DNA of 64,000 bases from Pseudorhodoferax sp047601025 (GTDB lineage Bacteria; Pseudomonadota; Gammaproteobacteria; Burkholderiales; Burkholderiaceae_C): positions 4,340,001-4,404,000 of the forward strand of contig NZ_JASGJZ010000001.1 of NCBI RefSeq assembly GCF_047601025.1, written 5' to 3'. Position numbers and translations under genes: made by a program. Under the pieces are notes generated by a model. That model saw nothing but the letters and a program-made list of their open reading frames with translations. It ran no database searches and was not told the origin of the DNA. Positions 8,376 through 16,802 of the stretch are shown one piece after another (the stretch's first letter is position 1; each line of letters begins with the position of its first letter).

Positions 8376-9560
8376 GGAGGCGCTGATTTATCCGTGCTGA
8401 CCGCGATGCGAGATTGACACCACGAAGGCAGCATCAGGGTATGAACCAACGCAGCTTTGCCAGCGCCGAGTACGCCTTGAAGAAGAAGCGCACGAGGCGA
8501 GAGAGGTTTCTCGACGAGATGGAGCGCCTCGTGCCTTGGGCCCGTCTGGAAGCAGCCATTGCGCGTTCGTACCCGCGCGGCGGCCGGGTAGGCCGCCCGC
8601 CCATCGGCGTGGCCAAGATGCTGCGCATGTACTGCTTGCAGCAGTGGTATGGCCTGGCCGACGAGGCGCTGGAGGACACGCTGTACGACAGCCAGTCCAT
8701 GCGCGACTTCGTGGGCATCGACCTGTCGCGCGAGTCGGTGCCCGACGCCACGACGCTGCTGAAGTTCCGACGCCTGCTGCTGGCCAACGACCTGACAAGG
8801 ACGCTTTTCGACGAGATCAACGCCCACCTGGGCGAGCAAGGCTTGCTGATGCGCGCGGGCACCATCGTGGACGCCACCATCATCGCCGCGCCCAGTTCGA
8901 CGAAGAACGCCAAGGGTGAGCGCGACCCGCAGATGCACCAGACGAAGAAGGGCAACCAGTGGCACTTCGGTATGAAAGCGCACATCGGGGTGGATGCCGA
9001 GTCGGGCTTGGTGCACACGGTCATCGCCACGGCAGCCAACGTCAACGACGTGACGCAGGCCGGAGCACTGCTGCACGGGCAAGAGGCCTCGGCCTTCGGT
9101 GACGCCGGCTACCGCGGCGTGGACAAGCGGCCCGAGGCCAAAGGGCCGGTCTGGTTCGTTGCCATGCAGCCCGGCAAGCGCCGGGCGCTGGAACTGAAGA
9201 GGAAGTGGGCGCGGTTGCTGGAGCAGGCCGAGCAACTGAAGGCCAGCGTGCGCGCCAAGGTCGAGCACCCGTTCCATGTGATGAAGAACCTGTTCGGCCA
9301 TCGCAAGGTTCGCTACAAGGGGCTGGCCAAGAACCAGGGGCAGCTGTTCACGCTGTTCGGCTTGGCTAATCTGGTGATTGCCAAGCGATCGTTGTTGGAC
9401 ATCCAAGCCCGAGGTGCGTCTTGATCGAGCAAATCGGCCTGGAAAGGGCCGCAAACGAGCGCGCGGCGCTGCTCGTCAGGCTCGAATCGGCCGGGTTCTC
9501 ACGCCCGCATCTCCTGACATACGAGTTAGCCGCTCATGTTGGGCATTGTTCAGCGCTTCC
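8376..9560 (+). mobile_element. IS5-family insertion sequence (second type), copy 1
   Basis: 1185-bp element with imperfect terminal inverted repeats, GGAGGCGCTGA at 8376 and TCAGCGCTTCC ending at 9560. It is the same length as copy 2 at 10245-11429, lies in inverted orientation to it, and encodes an identical transposase. The flanking 4-mers (tttg left, ttag right) do not form a clean duplication. The left junction is another IS, so this copy has probably recombined since insertion. Confidence 0.9.
8441..9424 (+). CDS. IS5-family transposase (copy 1)
   Basis: A 327-residue DDE transposase. ATG 8441 was chosen because the family starts at MNQRSFASAEYALKKK. Visible blocks are GRPPIGVAKMLRMYCLQQWY (DUF772), AGTIVDATIIAAPSSTKN with the first catalytic Asp, ASAFGDAGYRGVDKRPE with the second Asp, and VRAKVEHPFHVMKNLFGHRK with the Glu. 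It is identical in predicted protein to the copy at 10381-11364, which suggests recent duplication within this locus. Confidence 0.95.
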   Translation: MNQRSFASAEYALKKKRTRRERFLDEMERLVPWARLEAAIARSYPRGGRVGRPPIGVAKMLRMYCLQQWYGLADEALEDTLYDSQSMRDFVGIDLSRESVPDATTLLKFRRLLLANDLTRTLFDEINAHLGEQGLLMRAGTIVDATIIAAPSSTKNAKGERDPQMHQTKKGNQWHFGMKAHIGVDAESGLVHTVIATAANVNDVTQAGALLHGQEASAFGDAGYRGVDKRPEAKGPVWFVAMQPGKRRALELKRKWARLLEQAEQLKASVRAKVEHPFHVMKNLFGHRKVRYKGLAKNQGQLFTLFGLANLVIAKRSLLDIQARGAS

Positions 9561-9575
9561 TTAGGCGTATAGGTT

Positions 9576-10240
9576 TCATGAAGCACTGCGAATGCTCCAA
9601 TCGTTGATGGTTTGCACAATCCCTGGCATGCTCTCTTGGTCGGGCCGGTAGATCACCGTCATGCGCACATCCTTGATGAACGTCCGACGGTCTTTCTCGT
9701 CCGCCAGTCCCACCCACTCGAAGAAATCACCCAAGCCTTCGGCAATTCCTCCGGGCTGTGCGGTGGCGAAGTGGCCCTTCACGCGCATCGTACGCAGCTT
9801 GGCATCCAGTTCGGCTTTCGGATCCTCAGAAGTTCCGAACACGCGCGGCTCATAGTGCAGGGTCTGCGGCGTGGCTTTACCGGCTTGGTAGCGAAAGAAG
9901 GCAATGCGTGTCATGGTCGCGCCATCAGGTGTGCCTTCGAACGTCACTTCGAGCGTGCTGCCATCCACCCAGCGCGGCAGTCGTATCTCGTAGAAACTGA
10001 TCATGCCGTTATTGTTGCGGTCACGTACGCCAGAAATGCGGCCAGTTGCCGCGAACACGATACGCTGAAATTCGGTCAACTCCTCGATCAAACTGGAAAA
10101 TGGTTTGGCCGCCGACTTGGTTCTCTTGTCGTAGTAAAGGTTTCCCTCCTTGCTGCGGTGGGCACCATTGCCGAAGGTGCCGTTATCCAGCCAGTATTCC
10201 AGTGGTAGCAGGTTGTCGTCGTCGGTGCTGTAGGCGTTGA
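9576..10240 (-). pseudogene. Distal part of an IS-split T6SS effector-like protein
   Basis: The minus-strand frame from 10240 to the TGA at 9576 (LVNAYSTDDDNLLPLEYWLD through NDWSIRSAS) has no start of its own and begins exactly at the IS5 copy 2 boundary. Removing that IS and one CTAG duplication joins it in frame to the sequence ending at 11430: VRGAGVTKL then VNAYSTDDDN. Only the proximal part resembles VasX/BTH_I2691-like effectors; the function of this distal half is unknown to me. It is beta-rich, with FYEIRLPRWVDGSTLEVTFE, and has no membrane helix. The stop lies only 16 bp before IS5 copy 1, so the true C-terminus may also have been lost. Confidence 0.6.
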
Positions 10241-10244
10241 CTAG

Positions 10245-11429
10245 GGAAGCGCTGAACAATGCCCAACATGAGCGGCTAACTCGTATGTCAGGAGATGCGG
10301 GCGTGAGAACCCGGCCGATTCGAGCCTGACGAGCAGCGCCGCGCGCTCGTTTGCGGCCCTTTCCAGGCCGATTTGCTCGATCAAGACGCACCTCGGGCTT
10401 GGATGTCCAACAACGATCGCTTGGCAATCACCAGATTAGCCAAGCCGAACAGCGTGAACAGCTGCCCCTGGTTCTTGGCCAGCCCCTTGTAGCGAACCTT
10501 GCGATGGCCGAACAGGTTCTTCATCACATGGAACGGGTGCTCGACCTTGGCGCGCACGCTGGCCTTCAGTTGCTCGGCCTGCTCCAGCAACCGCGCCCAC
10601 TTCCTCTTCAGTTCCAGCGCCCGGCGCTTGCCGGGCTGCATGGCAACGAACCAGACCGGCCCTTTGGCCTCGGGCCGCTTGTCCACGCCGCGGTAGCCGG
10701 CGTCACCGAAGGCCGAGGCCTCTTGCCCGTGCAGCAGTGCTCCGGCCTGCGTCACGTCGTTGACGTTGGCTGCCGTGGCGATGACCGTGTGCACCAAGCC
10801 CGACTCGGCATCCACCCCGATGTGCGCTTTCATACCGAAGTGCCACTGGTTGCCCTTCTTCGTCTGGTGCATCTGCGGGTCGCGCTCACCCTTGGCGTTC
10901 TTCGTCGAACTGGGCGCGGCGATGATGGTGGCGTCCACGATGGTGCCCGCGCGCATCAGCAAGCCTTGCTCGCCCAGGTGGGCGTTGATCTCGTCGAAAA
11001 GCGTCCTTGTCAGGTCGTTGGCCAGCAGCAGGCGTCGGAACTTCAGCAGCGTCGTGGCGTCGGGCACCGACTCGCGCGACAGGTCGATGCCCACGAAGTC
11101 GCGCATGGACTGGCTGTCGTACAGCGTGTCCTCCAGCGCCTCGTCGGCCAGGCCATACCACTGCTGCAAGCAGTACATGCGCAGCATCTTGGCCACGCCG
11201 ATGGGCGGGCGGCCTACCCGGCCGCCGCGCGGGTACGAACGCGCAATGGCTGCTTCCAGACGGGCCCAAGGCACGAGGCGCTCCATCTCGTCGAGAAACC
11301 TCTCTCGCCTCGTGCGCTTCTTCTTCAAGGCGTACTCGGCGCTGGCAAAGCTGCGTTGGTTCATACCCTGATGCTGCCTTCGTGGTGTCAATCTCGCATC
11401 GCGGTCAGCACGGATAAATCAGCGCCTCC
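10245..11429 (-). mobile_element. IS5-family insertion sequence (second type), copy 2
   Basis: 1185-bp element bounded by GGAAGCGCTGA at 10245 and TCAGCGCCTCC ending at 11429. It is flanked by a perfect 4-bp target duplication CTAG (10241-10244 and 11430-11433). The insertion splits a minus-strand coding sequence that reads through cleanly once the element and one CTAG are removed. It is in inverted orientation to copy 1, 684 bp away. Confidence 0.95.
10381..11364 (-). CDS. IS5-family transposase (copy 2)
   Basis: Identical in predicted amino-acid sequence to the transposase at 8441-9424, on the opposite strand. It has the same DDE motifs (VDATIIAAPS; GDAGYRGVDK; VEHPFHVMKN) and the same 327-residue length from the MNQRSF start. 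The frame is intact, so this copy is a plausible source of active transposase. Confidence 0.95.
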   Translation of the reverse strand: MNQRSFASAEYALKKKRTRRERFLDEMERLVPWARLEAAIARSYPRGGRVGRPPIGVAKMLRMYCLQQWYGLADEALEDTLYDSQSMRDFVGIDLSRESVPDATTLLKFRRLLLANDLTRTLFDEINAHLGEQGLLMRAGTIVDATIIAAPSSTKNAKGERDPQMHQTKKGNQWHFGMKAHIGVDAESGLVHTVIATAANVNDVTQAGALLHGQEASAFGDAGYRGVDKRPEAKGPVWFVAMQPGKRRALELKRKWARLLEQAEQLKASVRAKVEHPFHVMKNLFGHRKVRYKGLAKNQGQLFTLFGLANLVIAKRSLLDIQARGAS

Positions 11430-12346
11430 CTAGCTTGGTCACGCCCGCGCCGCGGACGCTGTCGGCCACCATCTGCCCATGGTCGAGGGCGGAGGTGTCG
11501 TCCGTGGCGTCGAAGTCCCAGCGCTGCACATCTTTCCAGCGCGTCGACTCCTTCACCGCCACGTAGTCGGCGCTGAGCAGGTCCACGAGCTTGAGGTTGG
11601 CATTGAAGTCCTTGGAATCTTGCAGCGCCGTCTGCAGTTCTGCCTGCTTGACGTGTTTCATGAAGCGGTCAGGCCCGTAGTTGCGGTCGTACCAGGGCCC
11701 GGGGTTCTCCTCTGCGCTCTTGCGTACGGCCTCCACCGCCTCGGCGACGATGCGCGCGCGGGCGCGTTTGCCGTCCCGGTCGAACAGGCCCGTGGATTGC
11801 GCCACCTTCAAGGCCGTCTCATCGCGCGAGGCACCCAACTCGATGACGTTGTTCACCGGATCGTTGAGCACGATGAGGCAACCGGTCTTCCCTGGCGTGT
11901 GACGTGAAATGTGCGCCATCTTCTGGGCCAGCGCTGCGGCCTGGCCGGCACGGTTGCGCAGAGGGGTGACTTGGGTCTTGTTGATGGCAGTTTGCGTGGC
12001 AACGCTGGTGAAATCGGCGACGTAACTGGGCAGAGTCGTTGCGCCAGCAGCAGCGCCGTGAGGAACGGTCTTGCCGGCGCCGAGGTCGTTTTTGGCCGCG
12101 GCGGTGACATTCACGGGTGTCATGCGGGCTGTGCGTCGGCCATCCTTGTCGTTTCGATAGTCGTCCAGCACCTGCTGAGTCCAGCGGTAGCGGCTGTAGG
12201 CCAGCCAGATCGTGGTGTGCTTTTCGGGATCGATCGCGATCAATTGCGCCGGAATGTTGTCGCCAGCGACGGGCTGGAGACGTATGTGGGGCGGAATGAC
12301 CCGGAATGAGTTCCCATCGTTTTGGCTGCAATTCGCCGCAGGCCAC
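11430..12346 (-). pseudogene. Proximal part of a VasX/BTH_I2691-like T6SS effector, split by IS5
   Basis: The open frame on the minus strand starts at a poor TTG (12243), but homology-like sequence extends upstream without a stop to about 12346 (FRVIPPHIRLQPVAGDNIP). This suggests a lost start, perhaps GTG 12346 plus a one-base indel. Blocks such as AIDPEKHTTIWLAYSRYRWT, ALAQKMAHISRHTPGKTGC and ENPGPWYDRNYGPDRFMKHV resemble the N-terminal regions of VasX/BTH_I2691-type effectors, which deliver C-terminal pore-forming helices to membranes. Family assignment is from memory of these patterns, not a search. It follows the DUF6708-like gene directly and is cut at 11430 by IS5 copy 2. Confidence 0.55.
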
Positions 12347-13274
12347 TACGACCGCGACTGCTCATCCATCCCCGGCGGCCAGACCGCTTCAGGCGCGAGC
12401 TTGTTGACGACATAGTTGCCCAGCCCAAACAACAGCCACATCGGGAAGAGCATTGATATCAACACCATTATCAAGAAGCCCAGGAAGCCTTTCATGCGCG
12501 CGCGCCCAGCGGCCTTCCTGCGTGGGTGCAAACCATGGCATGGCGAACAGCAGGCAGTTCAAAAAACCCGGGTTCGGATTGCGAATGTTCTGCGGCGGAA
12601 GGTCTTGCAGGCCCTTGGCCATGTAATGACGCAACAATGCCCAGAGGTCTTCGTACTGCGCCGTGGTCACGGCGCCTTGTTGCAGCCGGAAGCTGTCTAC
12701 CACTTCCAGTGGTGCCGGGCTTGCAGGACACCAGCAGCAGGTCATAGTGCTGGGTAACCACCTCGCCCGAAGCGCCCAGGCGCCGCACGACGCAGGCTTG
12801 CACGGTGTTCCAGTCCCAAACCTTGACGCCGCCGCCCCACTTGCCGAACGGGTTGTGCGTCCAGGCGTAATGGTTGATGAAGACCTTGCCTTGGCGGCGG
12901 TTGAAGCGAACGGGACGGTCACGGGGGACGGAGAAATCCAGGCGGAAGAGGAACCATGCCAACGGCACAAACATTGCCAGTGGGAGCAAGGTTAGACTCA
13001 GCGTCCAGGTTTCCCCGCTATCCAAGTACGCCAGTAGCGGTAGCCCCGTCAGAAATAGCAAAGCGGCTATGGCTATCGCACCAAGAACTGCCGCAATTCC
13101 TCTCGGCAGATCCGATGCCATCGAGAACTCCAAATACCACTCATCAAGGTGATTGATCTCGTCCTGGCCATCGGGCGTGCCTGACAGCGGTGCTCCTCGA
13201 AGCGGCAGGTCCTCAAGCCAACCCTGCGGCGGCGGTTCGAGTCGTGGCGACTTCTGCTGCGCGTCAGCCATCAA
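12346..13274 (-). pseudogene. DUF6708-like membrane protein with two frameshifts
   Basis: The gene begins at ATG 13274, overlapping the stop of the effector C-terminal fragment. It encodes two adjacent membrane segments (AVLGAIAIAALLFLTGLPLL; LTLLPLAMFVPLAWFLFRL) and then RPVRFNRRQGKVFINHYAW, the pattern also present in the intact paralogue at 15795-16739. One extra C near 12715 (after LLLVSCKP) moves the frame to EVVDSFRLQQGAV. A second slip in a GC repeat near 12500 leads to MKGFLGFLIMVLISMLFPM and the stop at 12346. DUF6708-like genes accompany VasX-like effectors and are presumed immunity or accessory membrane proteins. Both indels are in short runs, so assembly error is possible. Confidence 0.65.
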
Positions 13275-13934
13275 TCCGACTCGCTCAAAGCCAGGCTGGC
13301 GCGGCCACGGGCATCAAGCGTGTCGGGCACGTACTCGGCCGTCAATTTCACGTCTTGAAAGTAGCCCACATTGACTTCCACCTTGACTTCGACCACGCGC
13401 ATCGAGCCGTCCTTGCCCTCGGCGCGCGGAGGTGAGATCACCAGGTTGCGGTAGTACTTGGTGTGATCGATGTTCTGTGCGCGCGCCTTGGCACGCACCA
13501 CGATGGCGCTAGGGTCATCAGGCAGTATTCCATGACTACCACGCGCCAGGGTCAGATTGGGCGCACCTCTGCGGCCCAGCGCCCGCAGCTGCCACTCATA
13601 GGCGGCATGCTGCGCATCGAAGTAGGGGAAGCTGATCTTGGCCTTGACGGTATCCCACGTCCAATCCCCAAATCCCCACCCGTCGTCGTTGAAGCCGGTT
13701 TCGCCTCGAAGGCCCAGAATGACGCCATTGAGTTGCTTGAGTTCGTCATCGACTTCGGCGTTTGACCATGGGCGGTCAGCGAGGTTCTGACCACGCGCGA
13801 AGCGCTTGCCCTTGCCCCAGTAACAGCGATCCAACCAAATTCCTGCTTGGGTGTCTTCCGCCTTTGCAGCGAAGTAGAGCATTGCAACACCAGCTGCGAT
13901 AAGCAGCATCGCAATTCCAAGTGGACCAAGCAGT
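13271..13934 (-). pseudogene. C-terminal end of a VasX/BTH_I2691-like pore-forming effector
   Basis: The minus-strand frame contains a hydrophobic segment (IAMLLIAAGVAMLYFAAKAE). It is followed by GIWLDRCYWGKGKRFARGQN, a soluble beta-rich tail (WDTVKAKISFPYFDAQHAAY) and the end ARGRASLALSESD. This arrangement of helix hairpins and a short soluble C-domain is typical of BTH_I2691-type effectors. The upstream half lies beyond the IS3 element at 15226-15775; excising the IS and one GCT restores GGWAAATGAALLGPLGIAML across the junction. The stop overlaps the start of the DUF6708-like gene (ATGA), as expected for an effector-immunity pair. Confidence 0.65.
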
Positions 13935-14000
13935 GCTTGAGCTTGCCCCCGAAAACCGCATTCCTTGCTGAGTGGTTCAATCCAAGCAAGGAGAACGGAA

Positions 14001-14294
14001 GTGACGAAGACGACGAGAGCGCGCTATACGCTGGAGTTCAAGCTCGAAGCGGTGAGGCTGGTCAAGGGCGGGCAGAGCCTGAGCGCGACGGCCAAGATCC
14101 TGGGGATTGCCGAGCAGACGCTGCACAACTGGGTCAAGGCTGATCGCAAGGGCAGCCTGCAGGGTCCGGGGACGAAGCCGGTGAGCCCGGAGCAGATGGA
14201 GATCGCGAGGCTGCGCGCGGAGCTGGCGCGGGTGAAGATGGAGCGCGACATTCTGGGAAAAGCGACGGCGTACTTCGCGAAGGAGCGGGGGTGA
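14001..14294 (+). CDS. IS3-family transposase OrfA
   Basis: A 97-residue helix-turn-helix DNA-binding subunit (YTLEFKLEAVRLVKGGQSLS; AKILGIAEQTLHNWVKADRK) with a leucine-zipper-like end (EIARLRAELARVKMERDIL). GTG 14001 is chosen because AAGGAG lies 8 bases upstream. The stop overlaps the orfB start. An AAAAG run near the end is a plausible slippage site for producing the OrfAB fusion transposase, as in other IS3 elements. Confidence 0.93.
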   Translation: MTKTTRARYTLEFKLEAVRLVKGGQSLSATAKILGIAEQTLHNWVKADRKGSLQGPGTKPVSPEQMEIARLRAELARVKMERDILGKATAYFAKERG

Positions 14295-15184
14295 AGTACG
14301 CCTGGATCGAGAGCCACCGCAAGGTCTGGCCGGTGTCTGTGGCCTGCCAGGTGCTGGGCGTGAGCCCGAGCGGGTATCACGAGCGCAACCGGCGCGAGCG
14401 AGGGCCGAGCGATGGCCCACGCCGCGGCCTGAGTAACGACGCGCTGCTCGTTCACATTCGCGCCGTGCACACCCAAAGCAAAGGCGAATACGGCTGGCCC
14501 AGGGTGTGGAGGGAGCTGCTCACGCGAGGCGTGCGCGTGGGCAAGCAGCGGGTACAGAAGCTCATGCAACTGCACGGCATCAAGGCCAGGTCCAAGCGCA
14601 AGTACAAGGCCACGACCGACAGCAACCACGGCCTGCCGATCGCGCCGAACCTGCTGGAGCGCGACTTCAACCCCGCTGAGCCCAACGCCGCGTGGAGCAG
14701 CGACATCACCTACATGGCCACCGACGAAGGCTGGCTGTACCTGGCCGTGGTCATCGACCTGTTCAGCCGCCAGGTGGTGGGCTGGGCGATGAAGCCGCAC
14801 ATGAAGACCGAGTTGGTGGCCGATGCGCTGCGCATGGCCTGGTTCCGTCGGCATCCGCCCCAGGGGCTGATCTTCCACAGCGACCGGGGCAGCCAGTATT
14901 GCAGCCAGGAGTTCCAGAACACGCTCTCGGGCTACGGGATGCGCAGCTCGATGAGCCGCAAGGGCGACTGCTGGGACAACGCCGTCACCGAGAGCCTGTG
15001 GGGCTCGCTGAAGGTGGCGAGGCTGCACGGCCGGCGCTTCGAGACAAGGCGCGAGGCGATGGACGAGGTCATCGACTGGCTGACCTTCTACAACCATCGA
15101 CGACTGCACTCGACCTTGGGCTACGTCAGCCCGATGCAGTACGAACGGGCTTGGCTCGCTGCCCAGGAAAAGCGAGCCGCATAA
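14291..15184 (+). CDS. IS3-family transposase OrfB (integrase core)
   Basis: A 297-residue retroviral-integrase-like catalytic subunit. The DDE triad is visible as AAWSSDITYMATDEGWLYLA (Asp), GLIFHSDRGSQYCS (Asp) and KGDCWDNAVTESLWGSLKV (Glu 35 residues on). The N-terminal HTH_21-like part is GEYGWPRVWRELLTRGVRVG and the C-terminal rve_3 part is WLTFYNHRRLHSTLGYVSP. It starts at GTG 14291, overlapping orfA by 4 bp. The frame is intact. Confidence 0.95.
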   Translation: MKYAWIESHRKVWPVSVACQVLGVSPSGYHERNRRERGPSDGPRRGLSNDALLVHIRAVHTQSKGEYGWPRVWRELLTRGVRVGKQRVQKLMQLHGIKARSKRKYKATTDSNHGLPIAPNLLERDFNPAEPNAAWSSDITYMATDEGWLYLAVVIDLFSRQVVGWAMKPHMKTELVADALRMAWFRRHPPQGLIFHSDRGSQYCSQEFQNTLSGYGMRSSMSRKGDCWDNAVTESLWGSLKVARLHGRRFETRREAMDEVIDWLTFYNHRRLHSTLGYVSPMQYERAWLAAQEKRAA

Positions 15185-15228
15185 TTGAACTCGGCTATGG
15201 GATGCGGAAGTCGAGGGCAAGCTCAGCT

Positions 15229-15775
15229 GCGCCAGTTGCAGCAGCCCACCCCCCAACCATGCCGCCTACGATGAGAAACGCTGCTGCACTGGCGTAGAAA
15301 CCCATGGCGTCATAGTCACCGCGACGCCAAGTCCGAACCGAAGCCATCCCCGCCTGCACCCCTTCAATGATCGATGCCGCACCGCCGATGATGCCGCCGA
15401 TGCGCCCAACCCGCGTGGCCCATTGTGCCGCCGCCAGCTTGCCTCCCGCGCTGACAAGTTCAAAACTCGCGCCGATGGCACCCACACTGCCCGCAATCAC
15501 CAACACGCGAGCTTCGAAGCGGTCGCGCCCGGGGTCCAGGCCGTCGTGCAGCGGGTGGTCGACGAGGGTGAAGGTGGCGCCTGGGGCGGCGTCGCGCAGC
15601 GTGCCGCTGGCCTGCAGCCGCTCGCGGTGCGCGTCCAGCGCCTGCATCTGGCGCAGGGCCAGGCGCTCGCCCTGGGCGGTGTCCTCGTAGGCGTACTGGC
15701 CGGGCACGTCCACCAGGGCCAGCGCGTCCAGGCCGCTGGGCAGGCGCTGGCCGGCGTACTTGAAGTTTTATTGAG
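15229..15775 (-). pseudogene. VgrG fragment fused in frame to pore-forming effector C-terminal region
   Basis: Read on the minus strand from about 15775, the frame opens with VgrG-like sequence: YAGQRLPSGLDALALVDVPG, then YAYEDTAQGERLALRQMQAL, then GATFTLVDHPLHDG, which matches GAEFTLVDHPLYG of the VgrG at 19461. At about 15505 it passes without a stop into VIAGSVGAIGASFELVSAGG and hydrophobic hairpins (FYASAAAFLIVGGMVGGWAA). These continue across the IS3 element into 13934-13271. A TAA sits just upstream of the VgrG part and there is no start, so the piece is not independently expressed. It looks like a recombination scar that replaced the effector N-terminus. Confidence 0.65.
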
Positions 15776-15794
15776 CGTCTTTTGAACGGAGCGC

Positions 15795-16739
15795 TCAGCC
15801 TGGCAGGCCTCCCGCGCGGTGCCGGCCGTCGCGCACCCAGGGGTCGCCGGGCTCGATGGCGCATTCGTCTTCCACCCACTGAGGCCAGCGCGGGATCTTG
15901 CTGGTGCGCATGACGATCCAGCGGAACAGGCTGATGGGCAGGAAGAAGACCTGTAGCAGCAGTTGCAGCAATGGCATGCCCTTGAGGCTGGCTGTCAGCA
16001 ACTCCCATCCAAAGAGCCAGTTCTCCTTTTCTTTGTCGACGCCGGGCAGCATGATCAGCGGCACAGGCTTCAATGCTTCGAGAGTCGGCCCCGGGCCTTC
16101 TTCCATGTAGCGGCGAAAGAACTCGAAGAACATCAGCTGGTTCTGCCGACCTGGCTCACCGGCATCCACCAAGCTCAGGCCGATGGACTCCTTGACCGTG
16201 GCACCGTCTTTGTCCAGCAGGTGCCCCATCACATTCAGGTCACCCCCTCCCATCCCCAGTTTGGTGTTGTAGATCGTCCAGTAAAACTCATCCCACCCCG
16301 CCTTGAGCACCGTGCCGTCGCGCCGAAATGCGTACACCTGCCGGTTCTTGCGGTTCAGCCGGATCGGGTAGTGGGTGTAGGTGAAGGCATCGGACAGGAA
16401 TGCCTTAGTGACAAATAAAGCGACTCCCGCCGGAATCAAGGCAGCAACAGCGAAGAACCAGTCGCTCATCGTCGTAGCCAAATAGATGCCAGCGCCGATC
16501 GCATACAGCGCCACGGCGAAAAACGTGGTGCCGACCATCGCCACAAACCCCCTCATCGAGTACCACTTGTCCACGCACTCGACAAAAGTGCTGTTGAGCT
16601 TGATGAGCGACATGTCGTAGTGCATCCGGTCGCTTGCACGGCGCTTGACGTCGAAGTGGTGTTCCCGCTCGTAGTCGTTCAGCGGGCGATTGACCAGGAA
16701 GCCCTTGGGGCCCATGCCATAGGCACTGAAGGTAGTCAT
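15795..16739 (-). CDS. DUF6708-like membrane protein
   Basis: Intact 314-residue protein with a cytosolic N-terminal part (FDVKRRASDRMHYDMSLIKL). Two close membrane helices follow (GFVAMVGTTFFAVALYAIGA; FFAVAALIPAGVALFVTKAF), then the family block HYPIRLNRKNRQVYAFRRDG. A third hydrophobic segment is near the C-terminus (LLQLLLQVFFLPISLFRWIV). It is the intact paralogue of 12346-13274. Such proteins lie beside VasX/BTH_I2691-like effectors and are presumed to protect the inner membrane or assist the effector; the biochemical role is not known. A short coding-like stub upstream is cut by an IS256-family element, so its partner toxin is gone. Confidence 0.75.
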   Translation of the reverse strand: MTTFSAYGMGPKGFLVNRPLNDYEREHHFDVKRRASDRMHYDMSLIKLNSTFVECVDKWYSMRGFVAMVGTTFFAVALYAIGAGIYLATTMSDWFFAVAALIPAGVALFVTKAFLSDAFTYTHYPIRLNRKNRQVYAFRRDGTVLKAGWDEFYWTIYNTKLGMGGGDLNVMGHLLDKDGATVKESIGLSLVDAGEPGRQNQLMFFEFFRRYMEEGPGPTLEALKPVPLIMLPGVDKEKENWLFGWELLTASLKGMPLLQLLLQVFFLPISLFRWIVMRTSKIPRWPQWVEDECAIEPGDPWVRDGRHRAGGLPG

Positions 16740-16753
16740 ATGGGGTCAGGCTG

Positions 16754-16802
16754 CTATTCGGCCAGGGCCAGCTTGTATTGCTTGATGTGTGTTGCGGGTA
16801 TC
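16754..16802 (-). pseudogene. Possible C-terminal stub of an effector truncated by IS256
   Basis: Directly upstream of the DUF6708-like gene the minus strand reads IPATHIKQYKLALAE followed by TAG, ending 16 bases before the ATG at 16739. Its position matches the usual effector-then-DUF6708 order, and it stops abruptly at the IS256-family terminal repeat (16803). The peptide is too short for a firm assignment. Confidence 0.3.

Larger units (their letters stand above)
13938..15225 (+). mobile_element. IS3-family insertion sequence in an effector gene
   Basis: 1288-bp element with terminal inverted repeats TGAGCTTGCCCCCGA at 13938 and, reversed, TGAGCTTGCCCTCGA ending at 15225. It is flanked by the 3-bp duplication GCT (13935-13937 and 15226-15228). 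It carries orfA and orfB in the usual overlapping arrangement. Insertion split a pore-forming effector coding sequence that is otherwise continuous. Confidence 0.95.
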
